From Dendrocalamus latiflorus (Eukaryota > Streptophyta > Magnoliopsida > Poales > Poaceae): a stretch of 64,000 nucleotides of DNA. Below, piece after piece: positions 43,747-56,200 of the stretch. The notes below the pieces were generated by a model that saw nothing but the letters and a program-made list of their open reading frames with translations, had not been told where the DNA came from and ran no database searches. The position numbers and the translations under genes are program-made. The stretch covers positions 39,134,622 through 39,198,621 of the forward strand of contig CM029663.1 in NCBI GenBank assembly GCA_017311315.1, given 5' to 3'. Numbering within the stretch: position 1 is the stretch's first letter; each line of letters opens with the position of its first letter.

Positions 43747-46261
43747 TGTAACATCCCAAAATTTGGCTTTCTGGAAAAATTTAAATTCGAATTAATTAGT
43801 TTAAAGTATTTGGAAATTAATTGGCTTTTCTGAATTTTTTGGAATTTAAAACCTATTTTTAGAATGTAAAAGTAATTTAAAATATGAAAATTAAATACCA
43901 ACAGTAGTTGGGAATAATTTTATTCAGTCCAAAATATCCCCAGAAGCTTCTGTGAATTTTTCTGGAATTTTTGGAGGTATTTTCATATTTTTCTGAGGCC
44001 TAAATCATTTCTTAGCCTTTTCTGAAAATATAAATCAAATTCTAAAATCAAAATTTCAAATCCTTTCCTCCAGCCGACACGTGGACGGCCCTGGGCCACC
44101 CACGTCACCGCTCGCCCAAATCCGGGCCGCTCTCTCCCTCTCCCACCGCCAAGCAGGCCTGGCCCGTCAGCCGGCGGCCCCGCCTTCCCCTCCTCCTCGC
44201 CCGACGCGTGGACGGCACGGATGAGCCGAGTCTCCGCGCGGGCCATCCAGCCGCCCGCTCTCACTTCCTCCCTCACCTCGCTGACCCGCGGGCCCCGCAC
44301 GTCAGCCGCACGCGCTCTCGCTCCCGCTGCCACCCGGCCCCACCTGTCAGATCTGTCGTCCCCGCGGAGCGCCACCTTCCTTCTTTCTCCTCCCCTTTCC
44401 TTTCTTCGCCGGCCGACCGAATCCGAGCCGATCCCGGCCTTGCCTTCCCTGGCTCTCCCCGGTTTTGGAAACCCCAAGCCCCGCCGCGACCAAATCCCCT
44501 CCTTGCCGCGTCCTCCCTTCCTTCTGCGGCCCAATTTTCCTTTTCTCCCCTGCCCCTTCCTTTTTCCGGCCGACACACCGGCGAGCAATTGCGCGCGCGT
44601 GTCCCCTCCTCCGCCCCTATAAATAGCTCCCTCGGCCTCCCCTCGCTCCGCACCACCTCCCTCAGCCCCCCGCTCTCTCTCCCAAGCCCCGTAGCACCCC
44701 GGCACCGTGCTTCCCCTCCCTCCGAGCTCCGCCGCACTCCGGCGAGCTTTTGCCGACGCCTCGGTCATCCCCGGAGCCAGCCACCGCCATCCCGAGCACC
44801 CCCGTGCCCGTGCGATCTTCCCCGACACTTAGGCCACCCCTTCCGCCGCTACCTAGTCGCCGGCCACCTCCGCTCATCCCTGGGCTTCCATCGACCCCTC
44901 CAACCGAACCCCCTCCGCTCCGGGATTACATTTCACGCACCGCCCAAACCTCTCCGGCCCTCCCTCGCCGCCGGCGTCGTCGCCTCCGACCACCTCTGCC
45001 CGGGCCACCCGAAGGTATCCCTCAAGAGGGTTACCTACCCTTATTGGGTAGGCAACGCCTCCCCGCCCGACTGGTTACCAGCGCTCTCTCTTCTCCCCCT
45101 TGACTCCCTCGGCGGGCGTTCGAGCCTTCGGCTCCGCACGCTGAGGTTGAGTTGTTCGTTATTTATCCGCGACTAACAGATGGGTCCCACCCGTCAGCGG
45201 CCGCCGGTCTGCGCTGGCCACAGCCGCCTGGGTCCCACCCGTCTGCGTCAGCCTCTGACAAGTGGGTCCAGATCCCAGTGGGTCCCACATGTCAGTGACC
45301 GCCAGAGGGTCCACTGTTCAGTGGGTCCCACCTGTCATAATCTCAGGATAAAAATAAAAGATTAAATTTAATAATTCCAGTGGGCCCCACCTGTCAGAAA
45401 TTTCCTAATTTCTGGATTTATTCAAACTGAAAACTTCAAACAAGCATAACTTTCTCAATTTAACTCCAAATTGAGCCATTCAAATTTCTAAATTCGTCTA
45501 AAATCATGATCTATCCATCTATGGCCTCTATTTGGATTTTTGAGTTTATTTGATTTTTGTTTGTATTTATTTGCTTGTTTGCTTCGTCTTTTCTCGCGTA
45601 GATTCCAACGTTGTCGACGATCACTCTACCCAACAGCAAGAAGACCCAGAGACCCTGCAGGAAGGCAAGTCTCCTTTGATCATCTTGAACCTATGATTTT
45701 GAAATGTTTTAATTATTTTAAATTATGTGCATTGCTATTTATATAAAATATTAGTTCAAATCTTAAGGCATTAGTTATTCCAACCTTGTTATAACCTCAT
45801 TTGACATTGATTGCCATATACCTTGTCACCCTAGAACTTCCTTTGTCTCAATAATGAGATTAATATTAATCTTTGTGAATATTAGAATGGTAGGATAATG
45901 CTTAGTCATGCTATCTAATATCTTTAGAAACTCTTGAAAATGGGAAATTAAGATTTATTGTTGAACCTTGTGTTTATAAAGTTGTGGTGATTGAAGTCGC
46001 CCTTGTTCTCTGAAAATAAAATAAAATTTAAAGCTGGTTCAGAATAGGGTGGATGGTTAGTTGGGTTGGTGCAGAAAGCACGAGATCTTGTTAAGTGTAT
46101 GTTCCACCCTAGTCAATTAAGGACCGACGCTTGTGTTTGTCCAGACTGAGCATTAACCGTACAACCACAAGTCTATATGGGTACGACCTAGCTGACTAAC
46201 TTATGATAGTCTAGTTTAGGTGCCGCCAGTGGAAAGTGGGTGCCAGGGATGGACTGGTTAT
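43747..46261 (+). repeat. Tekay-like gypsy solo LTR, part 1
   Basis: Starts TGTAACATCCC and is flanked by CCTAG (43742-43746; second copy 60000-60004). A TATAAATAG box at 44618-44626 sits in a C-rich promoter region. ORFs up to 322 aa span that box and are compositional. It is interrupted at 46261 by the LARD-like element. TGTAACA...CCGACA termini are usual for Tekay/Del-type chromoviruses in grasses (from memory). Confidence 0.8.
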
Positions 46262-48085
46262 TGTAACATCCCAAAAATTTAAAATTTGAAAATATGAATT
46301 TCTTGAATTACTTTCGCAATATATTCTATTTGAATTTGGATTTTATGGTATTTTCCTGAATTTGGTTGAGATTCCAAATAGTTGAATAAATTCATAAAAG
46401 ACAAAAACAAGCATTAGTGATGCCAAAAAGGGACTATGCAAATAATGGAAAACAAAAATTTAAAATGCGAATCTGAAAAGATGATCCAGAAAAGAGAGGA
46501 GAGAATTGGCCTAAAATATAAAACCCTAATTCTGTAAATGGTGATATAAATAACAAGGAAGTAAATACTTTAAGAAAGTCAACAAATGTGGATATATACA
46601 TAAATAAATAAGTACATGTGTATTTCATAAAATATGGCACCTATAAAATTTATATTAAAAAGAAAGTACAGAAATTTATAGGAGTGAGAAAGAGAGCAAA
46701 TACATTGGAATTGTATACATGTATGAAAATACAAATGCCTAAACTAAAAATAAAAGGAAAAGAAAAAGAAAAGAAATAGGAAAAAGAGTGCAGCCGGCCG
46801 GCCACCACGCCTGGCCCGGCCCAACTCTTCCGGCGCCTCCCCCTCGCTTCGTCCCTCTGCCGCGCGGGTCCCGCGCCTTCTCTCGCTGACGCGCGAGCCC
46901 CACGCGCCAGCGCTCTCTCTCTGGCCAGCGGGCCGCCCTCGACCGCAGCCTCTTCTTCCTCCTCCCTTCTCTCTTCTCTGCCCGCGTCCAGTTTTCCTCC
47001 GCCCCGTGGCGGACATGCACTGCGCCGCGCCTGCTCCGCCCACCGTTTCCAACGGCCGTAGCACCCGGTTTTTACCCGCACCTGCCCCCGTCGCCATCGC
47101 CCTGAGAGCACGTCGCTGCCTTGCGCCCGCATCGCGTCACCACCGTCACGCCCATGCTCTGCCGCCCGTCACCGCACGCTCGCATCGCCGTCTTGTCCCA
47201 GCCACTATTCCATGGTCACCGGTCACATGGGCGCCGCAGCAACCCCATTTCCACGCTTATAAAGAGCTCTCCCGGCCGCCCACTGCTCCCGCGCCCCTCC
47301 CCTCTCCTCAGCTGCGCGGCGCGCCGATCGCCGCCTATGCCTTCACGTCGTCCCGGCCATCCGGTGAAACCCCGGCCAATCCGGCCGTGCCAATTCGTGC
47401 CTCTACCCTCCTTCATTCTTCCACTGCGATGAATTGCTTCAAGAACCACCGTGCTCGCCGGAGTGGCCATATTCCCCGTTGCCGGCCAAAATCTCCGCCG
47501 CTAGCGCTACCTCCTCCTCAGGCGACCATTCTTCGATTCTGCGCGCTAGGAGCACCTTCTCGGTGCGCTGACCCTTCCCCAACCGCCGGCCACGGGTTCC
47601 CTCCACCGCAGCTCGCCGGCACCGTCCGCTCGCCCGCGACGCCATAGGCCATCGCCGCCAGCTCGCCGTGGCTCCCCTCCGGCTCGACCAGGCATTCGGT
47701 AAGCGTCCCCGTAAACCCCTTCTGCTTCCACGCCCACCCATTTGCCCCTTCCTCCACGCCGGCGGTGCCGCCCCTTTTCTACCCCGCCGCCGGCCGCTTC
47801 GAGCTACCGCCCGCCCACCTTGTCGCCGCTCCGGCCGACGCGCCGCCGCCCAAAGGTCCCCTACCCCTTGGGGTACCCATTTTAGCAGTCACCGGCCCAC
47901 CCCGTCCGCCACCCGTCGGCAATGCCGTCGACGGAGCTCCGCCCGATGTCTCCTCTGTTCTTCCTCTTTCTTGGCCACAGCAAACTGTCGCTCGTCTTCT
48001 AAATTGATTCCACCCCAAGAATCACTAGCTGGCCGCAGCCCACTGGTCACTAGCGCCAGTCGCCCACCACTCGCACGGTGAGGTC

Positions 48086-48115
48086 CCGGGTTCGATCCCA
48101 CCGGCAGCACCTTTT
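48086..48115 (+). other. tRNA-like B box with T-run, in 5' LTR (copy at 55027-55056)
   Basis: CGGGTTCGATCCCACCGG contains GGTTCGATCCC (48089-48099), a match to the RNA polymerase III B-box consensus, followed 13 bases later by TTTT. The second LTR has the same at 55030-55040. No cloverleaf or convincing A box could be built upstream, so this is not called a tRNA gene. Confidence 0.5.
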
Positions 48116-51104
48116 CCACTTTGTGTGATTTTTGTACCACATTTTAATTAGTGAAAATTGTGGAAAAATTAGGGACTAATTTAGAGAAGTTACTTTGGTT
48201 AGAAGTTCCAAATTTAGTAAAAATATCCTTAGTCATAATTAAAAATACATCCATAGAAGGTACAAAATTTATTAAAATACACATGAGCTGAATACATGTC
48301 TAATTACGGATTAGTTTTTGACATATATGAATGACTAGTATGCCTATAGCATCCATTTTAGATATGATCCTACACTAAAGTAAAGGCTTAGGAAAAGTTA
48401 GGCATAATCTAAGGAAGCTAATAAAATTGAAATAAGGATTTAGGGAGTTTATGTATGCTTTAGATTTGGACTAGTTATCATGATAAATAATTAGTGTGAC
48501 TTTAATATTTAAATTTTAAATCTAATTATCTACTAAGGGCATAAATGAGATTATATGGAGACTTTAGTTCATGATTAATTAATACGGTTTGAATAATTGT
48601 CTAAAAGACTAAATACTAATTAAGGACATAGATAAAGAAAAGTGCCTTTGGTTAAAATATCCAAGTTTAAATAAAGATTACCCTTGCATGAAATTAAAAT
48701 GTAAGCTTTAACCTTTATCCTACCGTCATTTCAACAAATTCCCTTTTGTAGATTTAATTAATAGCTATGTCAAAACATGAACCCATGATAGATGAATAGA
48801 ATTTAAATTGAAATCAACGCTAAGCCTAATAATAATCGAGCTATAGACAAAATGGTAGTGGTGCCATTAATTAAATCCTAACTATTAATTAAAGGCTTAG
48901 TAGGGATGTTGTTAGGTGTATGCTCTCCTGGAATGACAACTTAGCAAATGAAATGTGATTAATCAATGAAGCCTAAAACCTTGCATATTAGTAAATGTTA
49001 TAAAATTAATCTCTGTAAAGTTTAAACCATAAACCCTTGTCTTTATACCCTAGCAGTTAGGAGAATCCTTTTGACTATTAAATAATGTGAACATTAATAA
49101 ACAAACCTTTAGGCCATGATATTCAAATTGAAATAGAGGCTGCCTTGTATGCAACTGACTTATGGTTAAGCTTTAAATAGTTATTGATTCATGTTAACAC
49201 CAAATTAAATGACATACATATTTAAATTGGAAAGTCAGGATTCATAATGCAGATCCCACCCTTAGTACATCCCCGATAAATAAATATCAGAAGCTAGATT
49301 TAGTTAATAATGACAATTGGTATTTAGATTAACATTTCACATAAAATGATACATACTACGCCTTGCTCCGGTAGCTAAGTTTAAACTAGAGTTAGAAGTG
49401 GAGCTAAGCCTAATAGTAGCTAAAGTATGAGCAAGCTAATAATAGTGCCATTAACTAAATCCTAACACTAGCTTTGGTACATAATAAAATTTAGTACAAT
49501 TGTATATAAATCAAGCTGGGACCCGTACCAAAGGATCCTAATTCGAATTAAACTTAAGCTAGCGATAAATGAAGATACATAAAATATGATAATAGGATTA
49601 TTAGATATTTAAATTCTAATTAATTACCATATAAGGATAAATATTGAGCCCTTGCTATTTATCTTAATCTAATTAATAAGTAAAAGCCTATATCAGAGAT
49701 TATTCTAAAAACTTAATAAAGATATCCAAGTATTATAATACCTTCGACTAAAAGATTTATAGAATAAGTACAGATCTCATCCATCAGTCCAGTTTGCCTT
49801 TATCATAACCTGAGTTGCAAGGAATGCATACCCAAGAGATAAAATTTGTACACTAAACTCCTACACCAGTCTATAGGTCTAACCCGACTCATGGAACTTC
49901 CTTGATAAATAACAAAATAATAAAAAGAGATTATTAATAAAAAGATCAAGTTATCATATGCTATTACCAACCTTGCCTCAAATCACCGAATCACCCATTA
50001 ACTCGTAATAAAACTAAATTGAGTTTATTCGGATTTACTTGGATCTTTTTGAGTTATTTGCTTCTATTTGGTTTCATTCGTTTATCGCGTAGTTAGAAAC
50101 TGGAGTCCTGAAGAATGAATGGATCAAGCGAGATCGAGATCAAGTTGACGATAAAGACTGGAAGCTCAAGACCATCAAATGATATAGCCTTGAGTGAGCT
50201 CAAGACCGCGGTAAACCGCGCCAGGCGAGTCAATACTTTGATCATGTTGAACCTACGTTTTCTGCAAATTACGTTTGTTTAAATTATCAAATTGCATGCT
50301 GTTATGTTATATGCAAATACATGTTAATTTAAGATTCTAGTTATATCCCATTGTGTACTTGGTTAATATTACCCCTCCTTTGAAATATTTGAACATGTGA
50401 ACATTGTCGCCCTAGCACAAATTATAATAGTAACCTTTCAAAAATAAGTCTGTAATTATATGCCATGCGTAGTATTGTTTAGATACTCATGGGCGCGAGA
50501 GCGCCCAAGCATCACTTTTAATCCTGAGAAAAATTGGTTGGGCAGTCATGGTGGTAGTGACTGGTGTATGTTGGATATGATTATTTTATGCTCTCAAAAA
50601 TCCCAACTTGCTTAAATACCTGGATGGATGGTTTGGGGGCTGGTATGTGGTGCAGTGGATGCACAGAATGTGAAATGTGGTAGAACCATCCGGGTAACCT
50701 TAAGGACTGAATCTTGTCATGTCAACCCGTGTAAAACAGTGCAACCACAAGTCTGTAAAATACAACTTGGCTAAGTAGACTTATCGAAATCCTGGACTCA
50801 TCTCACTGGTAGTGGATTGATGGGGTTATGCTATGGCAAGGGGGCCTGAAGGGACACCAGTGGAGGGTGAAGTTTTCCCGCTTTCCTAACGTTGCGGGAA
50901 GTAGGAGCCCGAGCTGCGTTAGAGTCTGGGGAAAACATCCCGCGCACAGATGGGACCCATCGCAAATGGGCGGTCACCCATAATGTGAGATGGGAGAAAG
51001 GACTAGATACTTTGAAAAGTCACTGTGATGGTCTGCTCAACCACACTTCTAAGGAATCGTGTGGGGCAATGAGTTGACTGTCTCTTGTGGTGAAAGTGTA
51101 CAAA

Positions 51105-51144
51105 CTCTGCAGAGTTAAAACTATTCGAATAGCCGTGCCCACGG
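51105..51144. promoter_or_regulatory. Conserved triple-palindrome block (copies at 58217-58256 and 59220-59260)
   Basis: Three symmetric words in a row: CTCTGCAGAG (perfect), CTATTCGAATAG (perfect) and CCGTGCCCACGG (stem of 5, loop of 2). The block is present in both LARD LTRs and in the distinct Tekay-like solo LTR, where flanking sequence is much more diverged. Likely a regulatory or RNA-structural element; function unknown. Confidence 0.7.
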
Positions 51145-51891
51145 TCAAGGGCAGACATGGGAACTTAACTGGATATAGTTCTGTTTTAAAAACATTGGAA
51201 ACTGGGAATGGAAACTTGAAGGGCGAAGGACTGCCCTGGTTTGGAATTGTCCTGGGTGTCGTCCCAGTGGTAAGTTAAGCGGCTATAACGCTGAAGAAAT
51301 TGCTATATGGTGCAGATGCCATGTAACGGTGGATGGAATCTGAATCGATATTAATAATGCATTTCCTTGTACATTATGATTTGGTTCAAATTGCTAGGTC
51401 TTAGGGATTTTTAAGTAATTGTATTCAAAAGCACTCTACGCAAAAATAAAATAACCCGAGCCTTCCTTTGATAAACCATGCATACTATTTAATTGCATTC
51501 TGTGTATTGGCTCGCGGAGCACGGGGTCGGAGTGCTCATGCTCGCTTTTGCGACAAAATTCAGAATCAAGAAATCAAATCACCTCGTCTCAGCAACAAGA
51601 TTGGACAAGCTGGCCGAGAAGATGAAGATGTCAAGGGCTAGGTCGTGAACCTCCAGTTGGCTGCCTGTGGGCATGTCCTGAAGGTCCCACCTGTGTGCTT
51701 CGTTCTTCCGCTGCTGCAATTTAATGATTTCGGCCTAATCGGCCCATGAGTAAGTTTACCATTACATTTACGCTTTCGCATGATATGTATTTTGATATTT
51801 AGAACTGTAAACTGTGAGCACTATCTACTGATCCAGGGAATAGTGCAGTAAATCACAGAGGAATCCGGATGTTAATATCTGGGCTCCGACA

Positions 51892-53201
51892 GCGATGGTA
51901 TCAGAGCATATCGACTGCAGGTCGTGACCTAGTTAGCATGGTCGTTAGTTTCATGACTAGAATTATATCTTCGAAATCTATTTCGAAAAATATAAGTTGT
52001 ATCACTCATTCTTATCTCTCTTAGGTGATTCCCTCTTGTCTATATGCTGCCTTAGCCATTTAAACTTCTAGAACTCTCTTATCCCAAATCCAAAACAATA
52101 ACACGAATTACCCCAAACATTTCCCTTCTCTGTCTATTAATTCAAAAGGAAAATTTTGATTCTCTTCTCGTACCCCTACTCCAAATTTTAAGGTTAGGAA
52201 TGTTGAAGATATTCATGAAGATAAGGTGGTTTCGTTTTAAACGAACTATGCAGACAAACCCTGTGCCCTCTTATGTGTGCTTTTCCGAGTAGACATTGTA
52301 CTGTCGCAAGAATTTCGTTGGGCCCTGTGTACTGCCTTCTTGCCCTCGGGCATCCTATTTCGCAGTCACGGAAAAAGTTTGCTTTCAAAAATTTGCGTGG
52401 TTCTGTATCACCCCAGCTTCTGGGGTATGCTGTCTTAAAATTTTAAATGGGTTTAGAGTGCCTTATCCCCACGATTCTATTCGTATCTCATGCTATTCCC
52501 TCTCACCTTTCTATTGAAAATCCCATCAGTTCTCCTGAAGCAAAGTGATGGATCGCCAAAGACCAAGAGTTGACTCTGCCCTGCTAACTTTCTCTCCTTA
52601 ACTACCCGGAGGACGCACCATGCCTGGAATTAGAAGAGACGAATAATGACACTCGTCATTTATTCAAGGGGGGTAGCACTAAGAGGCAAAAATGTCGAAG
52701 GACGACTGCGATGTATATGTTGAAGGTGCCACAACCTAGACTCAGAGCAAATCAAACCAACAAGAAGATTTGCAGGCCTAGAAATCTTCTAGTGATAAGG
52801 ACAAAAGACAACTATATAAATGCATCCATCCTCGTATCGGCATCCCTCCGACCATCTACCCCTAGGGCACAAACTATTGCTATCCACCTATCAATATGAA
52901 ATTCCACAACCGTATATCCAATAGACGATGTAACTACTCCGTTCTACGATGACGGGAAGTCAACAACATCAAGAGCAAGTATCTGGAAGTCTACGACCTA
53001 TCCAGGAGAACAAGGTTTCTCTCTTCCCTTTTGATTTCTCCAAGTGCTAACCCCTACTGTGCAGATTTTCATATCTCTTAGAGCTAAGGAACTATACGTC
53101 GAGCAACGCCCTGAAACCCATTGCTAGCCAATATAACCCGACCTCCATGCTTTCTGCTCTACCAGAATCTCGGGGTCGAGATTCATTTAAGGGGGGTGGT
53201 T
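51892..53201 (+). other. Non-coding core of the LARD-like element, with PBS and polypurine tract
   Basis: PBS TGGTATCAGAGCAT at 51896-51909 (initiator tRNA-Met type, four bases after the LTR). The core carries no ORF above about 70 aa with a recognisable domain. Purine tract TTTAAGGGGGGTGGTT (53186-53201) ends at the second LTR. A second similar tract, TTCAAGGGGGGTAGCA, lies near 52663-52678. Confidence 0.85.
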
Positions 53202-56200
53202 TGTAACATCCCAAAAATTTAAAATTTGAAAATATGAATTTCTTGAATTACTTTCGCAATATATTCTATTTGAATTTGGATTTTATGGTATTTTCCTGAA
53301 TTTGGTTGAGATTCCAAATAGTTGAATAAATTCATAAAAGACAAAAACAAGCATTAGTGATGCCAAAAAGGGACTATGCAAATAATGGAAAACAAAAATT
53401 TAAAATGCGAATCTGAAAAGATGATCCAGAAAAGAGAGGAGAGAATTGGCCTAAAATATAAAACCCTAATTCTGTAAATGGTGATATAAATAACAAGGAA
53501 GTAAATACTTTAAGAAAGTCAACAAATGTGGATATATACATAAATAAATAAGTACATGTGTATTTCATAAAATATGGCACCTATAAAATTTATATTAAAA
53601 AGAAAGTACAGAAATTTATAGGAGTGAGAAAGAGAGCAAATACATTGGAATTGTATACATGTATGAAAATACAAATAACTAAACTAAAAATAAAAGGAAA
53701 AGAAAAAGAAAAGAAATAGGAAAAAGAGTGCAGCCGGCCGGCCACCACGCCCGGCCCGGCCCAACTCTTCCGGCGCCTCCCCCTCGCTTCGTCCCTCTGC
53801 CGCGCGGGTCCCGTGCCTTCTCTCGCTGACGCGCGAGCCCCATGCGCCAGCGCTCTCTCTCTGGCCAGCGGGCCGCCCTCGACCGCAGCCTCTTCTTCCT
53901 CCTCCCTTCTCTCTTCTCTGCCCGCGTCCAGTTTTCCTCCGCCCCGTGGCGGACATGCACTGCGCCGCGCCTGCTCCGCCCACCGTTTCCAGCGGCCGTA
54001 GCACCCGGTTTTTACCCGCACCTGCCCCCGTCGCCATCGCCCTGAGAGCACGTCGCTGCCTTGCGCCCGCATCGCGTCACCACCGTCACGCCCATGCTCT
54101 GCCGCCCGTCACCGCGCGCTCGCATCGCCGTCTTGTCCCAGCCACTATTCCATGGTCACCGGTCACATGGGCGCCGCAGCAACCCCATTTCCACGCCTAT
54201 AAAGAGCTCTCCCGGCCGCCCACTGCTTCCCGCGCCCCTCCCCTCTCCTCAGCTGCGCGGCGCGCCAATCGCCGCCTATGCCTTCACGTCGTCCCGGCCA
54301 TCCGGTGAAACCCCGGCCAATCCGGCCGTGCCAATTCGTGCCTCTACCCTCCCTCATTCTTCCACTGCGATGAATTGCTTCAAGAACCACCGTGCTCGCC
54401 GGAGTGGCCATCTTCCCCGTCGCCGGCCAAAATCTCCGCCGCTAGCGCTACCTCCTCCTCAGCCGACCATTCTTCGATTCCGCGCGCTAGGAGCACCTTC
54501 TCGGTGCGCTGACCCTTCCCCAACCGCCAGCCACGGGTTCCCTCCACCGCAGCTCGTCGGCACCGTCCGCTCGCCTGCGCCGCCATAGGCCATCGCCGCC
54601 AGCTCGCCGTGGCTCCCCTCCGGCTCGGCCAGGCATTCGGTAAGCGTCCCCGTAAACCCCTTCTGCTTCCACGCCCACCCATTTGCCCCTTCCTCCATGC
54701 CGGCGCTGCCGCCCCTTTTCTACCCCGCCGCCGGCCGCTTCGAGCTACCGCCCGCCCACCTTGTCGCCGCTCCGGCCGACGCGCCGCCGCCCAAAGGTCC
54801 CCTACCCCTTGGGGTACCCATTTTAGCAGTCACTGGCCCACCCCGTCCGCCACCCGTCGGCAATGCCGTCGACGGAGCTCCGCCCGATGTCTCCTCTGTT
54901 CTTCCTCTTTCTTGGCAACAGCAAACTGTCGCTCGTCTTCTAAATTGATTCCACGCCAAGAATCACTAACTGGCCGCAGCCCACTGGTCACTAGCGCCAG
55001 TCGCCCACCACTCGCACGGTGAGGTCCCGGGTTCGATCCCACCAGCAGCACCTTTTCCACTTTGTGTGATTTCAGTTTTTGTACCACATTTTAATTAGCG
55101 AAAATTGTGGAAAAATTAGGGACTAATTTAGAGAAGTTACTAAATTTAATTAGGATATAAAATAAGATTATTTGAGATTTAATAATAGATTAAATATATA
55201 TATAATTAGCTAATATAATTGGAACAAAAGGCTAGGTTTTAATTAAAGATGTTAATAAGAGATGACTTTGGTTAAATTGTCTCAAATCTCATAAAGAAAA
55301 GTGGCTTTGGTTAGAAGTTCCAAATTTAGTAAAAATATCCTTAGTCATAATTAAAAATACATCCATAGAAGGTACAAAATTTATTAAAATACACATGAGC
55401 TGAATACATGTCTAATTACGGATTAGTTTTTGACATATATGAATGACTAGTATGCCTATAGCATCCATTTTAGATATGATCCTACACTAAAGTAAAGGCT
55501 TAGGAAAAGTTAGGCATAATCTAAGGAAGCTAATAAAATTGAAATAAGGATTTAGGGAGTTTATGTATGCTTTAGATTTGGACTAGTTATCATGATAAAT
55601 AATTAGTGTGACTTTAATATTTAAATTTTAAATCTAATTATCTACTAAGGGCATAAATGAGATTATATGGAGACTTTAGTTCATGATTAATTAATACGGT
55701 TTGAATAATTGTCTAAAAGACTAAATACTAATTAAGGACATAGATAAAGAAAAGTGCCTTTGGTTAAAATATCCAAGTTTAAATAAAGATTACCCTTGCA
55801 TGAAATTAAAATGTAAGCTTTAACCTTTATCCTACCGTCATTTCAACAAATTCCCTTTTGTAGATTTAATTAATAGCTATGTCAAAACATGAACCCATGA
55901 TAGATGAATAGAATTTAAATTGAAATCAACGCTAAGCCTAATAATAATCGAGCTATAGACAAAATGGTAGTGGTGCCATTAATTAAATCCTAACTATTAA
56001 TTAAAGGCTTAGTAGGGATGTTGTTAGGTGTATGCTCTCCTGGAATGACAACTTAGCAAACGAAATGTGATTAATCAATGAAGCCTAAAACCTTGCATAT
56101 TAGTAAATGTTATAAAATTAATCTCTGTAAAGTTTAAACCATAAACCCTTGTCTTTATAACCTAGCAGTTAGGAGAATCCTTTTGACTATTAAATAATGT

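Larger units (their letters stand above)
46262..51891 (+). repeat. 5' LTR of the LARD-like element (5,630 bp)
   Basis: TGTAACATCCC...GGCTCCGACA. C-rich promoter/leader block at 46780-48115 with TATAAAG at 47258-47264; then about 2 kb of AT-rich sequence (48120-50100) without any gene; then a moderately conserved 3' part with the palindrome block at 51105-51144. ORFs of 213 and 137 aa in the C-rich block are Pro/Arg/Ala-rich and lack any recognisable domain. Confidence 0.92.

Noticed and set aside
44208..45176. 322-aa plus-strand ORF and 281-aa minus-strand ORF in the Tekay-like LTR
   Set aside because: They span the LTR TATA box in C-rich DNA, are Pro/Arg/Ser-rich and have no recognisable domain.
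47006..48081. 213- and 137-aa ORFs (and copies at 53946-55022) in the LARD LTRs
   Set aside because: Conserved only because the LTRs are recent duplicates; low-complexity composition, no domain.
48086..48115. Complete tRNA gene
   Set aside because: Only the B-box arm is convincing; no cloverleaf with acceptor stem and A box could be formed.
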